DNA from: Ignavibacteriaceae bacterium
Lineage (GTDB): Bacteria; Bacteroidota; Ignavibacteria; Ignavibacteriales; Ignavibacteriaceae
Direction of reading: 5' to 3'
Assembly (NCBI GenBank): GCA_022865965.1
Contig: JALHTS010000677.1
Span: 1 to 9,110 of the forward strand
DNA: 9,110 nt
Below the pieces are notes generated by a model, which had not been told where the DNA came from, did not search any database, and saw nothing but the letters and a program-made list of their open reading frames with translations. Numbering within the stretch: the first letter of the stretch is position 1; the number at the start of each line of letters is the position of its first letter. This document shows, one piece after another, positions 7,208 through 9,110 of the stretch. The position numbers and the translations under genes are program-made.

Positions 7208-8056
7208 CTAATATTTAAAGAAACCTTCTCCTGATTTTCTACCTAGTTTCCCAGCTGCAACCATCTTTTTTAATAACGGACATGGTCGGTATTTTGGATC
7301 ATTAAATCCGTTGTAAAGAACTTCCATTATTGCCAGACATACATCCAGTCCAATAAAATCTGCCAATGTTAATGGTCCCATTGGATGATTCATTCCGAGT
7401 TTCATAACAGTATCAATATCTTCTTTTGATGCGACACCTTCCATCAATGCAAAAATTGCCTCATTGATCATTGGCATCAGAATTCTATTTGATATGAAAC
7501 CTGGATAATCAAATACTTCAACAGGTTCTTTATCCAATTTGATTGAAAGATCTTTTATCATGCTGAATGTTTCATCAGAAGTTGAATAACCGCGGATAAT
7601 TTCAACTAATTTCATAACTGGAACCGGATTCATAAAGTGCATTCCAATGAATTTATCCGCTCTTGCTACAGACGATAGCTCGGTAACTGAAATTGAAGAA
7701 GTATTAGAGGCAAATATAGAATCAGGTTTTACTATTTTATCTAAAGTCTTAAATATATGTATTTTAGCCTCTTTATTCTCATAAATAGCTTCAATAACTA
7801 AGTCAACATCTGCAGGAATCTTCTCTACACCTATAATTTTATTTATTCTACTCAGCGAACTTACTTTATCTTCATCAGTTATAATATTCTTTTTAATTTG
7901 TCTGTCTAAGTTTCCTGTTATAGTTTTTAATGCCTTAGCATACAATTCTTCAGAAGTTTCACAAAGAAAAACATTAAATCCTTTAGCAGCAAATACATGT
8001 GTGATTCCGTTACCCATTGTACCGCCGCCAATTACGGCAATTTTGTTAATGTTCAT
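7208..8056 (-). CDS. hbd: 3-hydroxybutyryl-CoA dehydrogenase (3-hydroxyacyl-CoA dehydrogenase family)
   Basis: A cytoplasmic NAD(P)-dependent enzyme of 282 residues that interconverts acetoacetyl-CoA and (S)-3-hydroxybutyryl-CoA. The N-terminal Rossmann fold has Gly10-x-Gly12-x-x-Gly15 in VIGGGTMGNG. Active-site motifs are SNTSS (117-121, with Ser120 aligning to the catalytic serine), GMHFMNPVPVMKLVE with His140 and Glu152 as the catalytic dyad, and Asn190 in GFISNR. The C-terminal dimerisation domain contains GMNHPMGPLTLADFIGLD and ends in the typical GRKSGEGFFKY. Length matches stand-alone clostridial-type Hbd and not the larger fused FadB type. The ATG at 8056 is supported by GAGG six bases upstream. 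It follows the thiolase gene after 14 bases. Direction (butyrate synthesis or beta-oxidation) cannot be told from sequence, and longer-chain 3-hydroxyacyl-CoA substrates are possible. Confidence 0.94.
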   Translation of the reverse strand: MNINKIAVIGGGTMGNGITHVFAAKGFNVFLCETSEELYAKALKTITGNLDRQIKKNIITDEDKVSSLSRINKIIGVEKIPADVDLVIEAIYENKEAKIHIFKTLDKIVKPDSIFASNTSSISVTELSSVARADKFIGMHFMNPVPVMKLVEIIRGYSTSDETFSMIKDLSIKLDKEPVEVFDYPGFISNRILMPMINEAIFALMEGVASKEDIDTVMKLGMNHPMGPLTLADFIGLDVCLAIMEVLYNGFNDPKYRPCPLLKKMVAAGKLGRKSGEGFFKY

Positions 8057-8062
8057 TTATAA

Positions 8063-8066
8063 CCTC
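8063..8066 (-). promoter_or_regulatory. Ribosome binding site of the dehydrogenase gene
   Basis: GAGG on the - strand lies six bases before the ATG at 8056, inside the 14-base gap after the thiolase stop. It fixes the dehydrogenase start and shows independent initiation within the operon. Confidence 0.7.
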
Positions 8067-8070
8067 ATTT

Positions 8071-9110
8071 TTAATTATAATTTTTAACAATTACTGCTGA
8101 TGCTTCTCCGCCACCAATGCAAAGCGAAGCAATACCAAATTTTGAGTTTCTTTTTTTCATTTCATGAATCAAGGTTGTTAATACACGTGCTCCGCTTGCT
8201 CCGATTGGATGACCAAGAGCAACTGCTCCACCATTGACATTAACTTTTTCGCCTGTGAGTCCTAATAATTTATTTACTGCGAGTGAAACAACTGCAAAAG
8301 CTTCATTGATCTCAAAAAGGTCAATATCTTCAATCTTCATAGAAGCTTTCTTCAAGACTTTATTTATTGCATCAGCAGGGGCTGTTGTAAATTCTACAGG
8401 AGCCTTTGCAACCGAACTTTGAGCAATGATTTCAACAAGAGGTTTAAGTCCTAACTCTTTTGCTTTATCTTCACTCATAATCAATAAAGCTGCTCCTCCG
8501 TCATTAATACTAGAGGCGTTAGCTGCAGTAACTACTCCGTCTTTTTCAAAAACAGGTTTTAATGTTGGAATTTTATCAAACTTTACACGCTCAGGCTCTT
8601 CATCTTTATCTACTATTGTATCCCCTTTTCTTGATTCAATTTTTACCGGAACAATTTCTTCTTTGAAACTTCCCTTTCCAGTTGCTTCTATTGCACGTTT
8701 GTAACTGTTTATAGCAAATTCATCGAGTTCTTCCCTCTTGAAAGAAAAATCTTTTGCACACATTTCAGCACAACTTCCCATATGAATATTATTATAGACA
8801 TCCCAAAGACCATCTAGAACAATTATATCATGTATTTGACCGTGACCTAACCGATAACCGTTTCTTGCATTTAACAAAGCATAAGGAGTATTACTCATAC
8901 TTTCCATACCTCCGGCAATTATAATGTCTGCGTCGCCAATTTGAATTGCTTGTTGAGCGAGCATAACAGCCTTTAGTCCACTTCCACACATTTTATTTAT
9001 AGTCATACATTCTGTTTTTTGTGGAAGCCCTGCATACAGAGCTGCTTGCCGACCGGGTGCTTGTCCTTGAGCTGTCATCAGAACATTTCCCATAATCACT
9101 TCATCAATAA
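8071..9110 (-). CDS. Acetyl-CoA C-acetyltransferase (thiolase), 5' end outside window
   Basis: Condenses two acetyl-CoA to acetoacetyl-CoA, or cleaves 3-ketoacyl-CoA in the reverse direction, in the cytoplasm. The frame runs open to the window edge: the residues before the GTG at 9099 read IDE, giving IDEVIMGNVL, a normal internal thiolase sequence, so the true start is outside and about 50 residues are missing. Counting from that GTG codon, the nucleophile Cys38 lies in NKMCGSGLKA, followed by GGMESMSNTPY. His297 is in GGAVALGHPIGASG, and the acid/base Cys327 is in CIGGGEASAVIV near the C-terminus, so the catalytic residues are intact. The NEAF motif is also present. It is the upstream partner of the dehydrogenase gene, and the two act on consecutive intermediates. 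The sequence resembles biosynthetic-type thiolase (ThlA/AtoB/PhaA), but a broader 3-ketoacyl-CoA thiolase cannot be excluded, so I give no symbol. Confidence 0.94.
   Translation of the reverse strand, partial: IDEVIMGNVLMTAQGQAPGRQAALYAGLPQKTECMTINKMCGSGLKAVMLAQQAIQIGDADIIIAGGMESMSNTPYALLNARNGYRLGHGQIHDIIVLDGLWDVYNNIHMGSCAEMCAKDFSFKREELDEFAINSYKRAIEATGKGSFKEEIVPVKIESRKGDTIVDKDEEPERVKFDKIPTLKPVFEKDGVVTAANASSINDGGAALLIMSEDKAKELGLKPLVEIIAQSSVAKAPVEFTTAPADAINKVLKKASMKIEDIDLFEINEAFAVVSLAVNKLLGLTGEKVNVNGGAVALGHPIGASGARVLTTLIHEMKKRNSKFGIASLCIGGGEASAVIVKNYN

Noticed and set aside
8234..8422. Open frame of 62 codons on the + strand inside the thiolase gene
   Set aside because: Antisense shadow of a conserved thiolase region; Ser/Thr/Ala/Ile-rich translation without a motif.
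8426..8704. Open frame of 92 codons on the + strand inside the thiolase gene
   Set aside because: Antisense to conserved thiolase codons, low-complexity Ser-rich translation, and no sign of a separate gene.
9097..9099. GTG as the start of the thiolase
   Set aside because: Upstream codons continue the conserved sequence (IDE before VIMGNVL), and about 50 expected N-terminal residues would be missing.

Overview
This AT-rich window looks like ordinary chromosome from a member of the Fibrobacterota-Chlorobiota-Bacteroidota group. Ignavibacteria or a close relative is my best guess. The main reason is the large secreted protease ending in a type IX secretion system (T9SS) type A sorting domain, a system largely confined to that group. 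Low G+C, an iron-sulfur type PurF and a thiolase/3-hydroxyacyl-CoA dehydrogenase pair are compatible with this. The lineage call is inference; no rRNA or other marker gene is present.

The left part (1-7118) is one tightly packed + strand run. It holds the 3' part of purF (purine synthesis), a 1414-residue T9SS-exported subtilisin-like protease, a CDP-alcohol phosphatidyltransferase most like PgsA (phospholipid synthesis), ftsY (SRP receptor), and a short basic protein with a C-terminal membrane helix. The first four genes overlap end to start by 11, 1 and 14 bases. The small gene starts within about 10 bases of the ftsY stop. This spacing implies one transcript with translational coupling. 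pgsA, ftsY and the small membrane protein form an envelope-biogenesis group. The purine gene and the protease have no obvious functional tie to it.

The 89-base gap at 7119-7207 carries a hairpin that probably terminates transcription from both sides, because the two gene runs converge there.

The right part (7208-9110) is a - strand operon: a thiolase (5' end beyond the window) followed 14 bases later by a 3-hydroxybutyryl-CoA dehydrogenase. Together they interconvert acetyl-CoA, acetoacetyl-CoA and 3-hydroxybutyryl-CoA, in fatty acid degradation or butyrate-type metabolism.

I saw no mobile element, CRISPR array, tRNA, rRNA or defence system, and no convincing new biological system. The most worthwhile items are the uncharacterised small membrane protein after ftsY and the multidomain architecture of the protease. 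No stretch above 300 bases lacks a gene.
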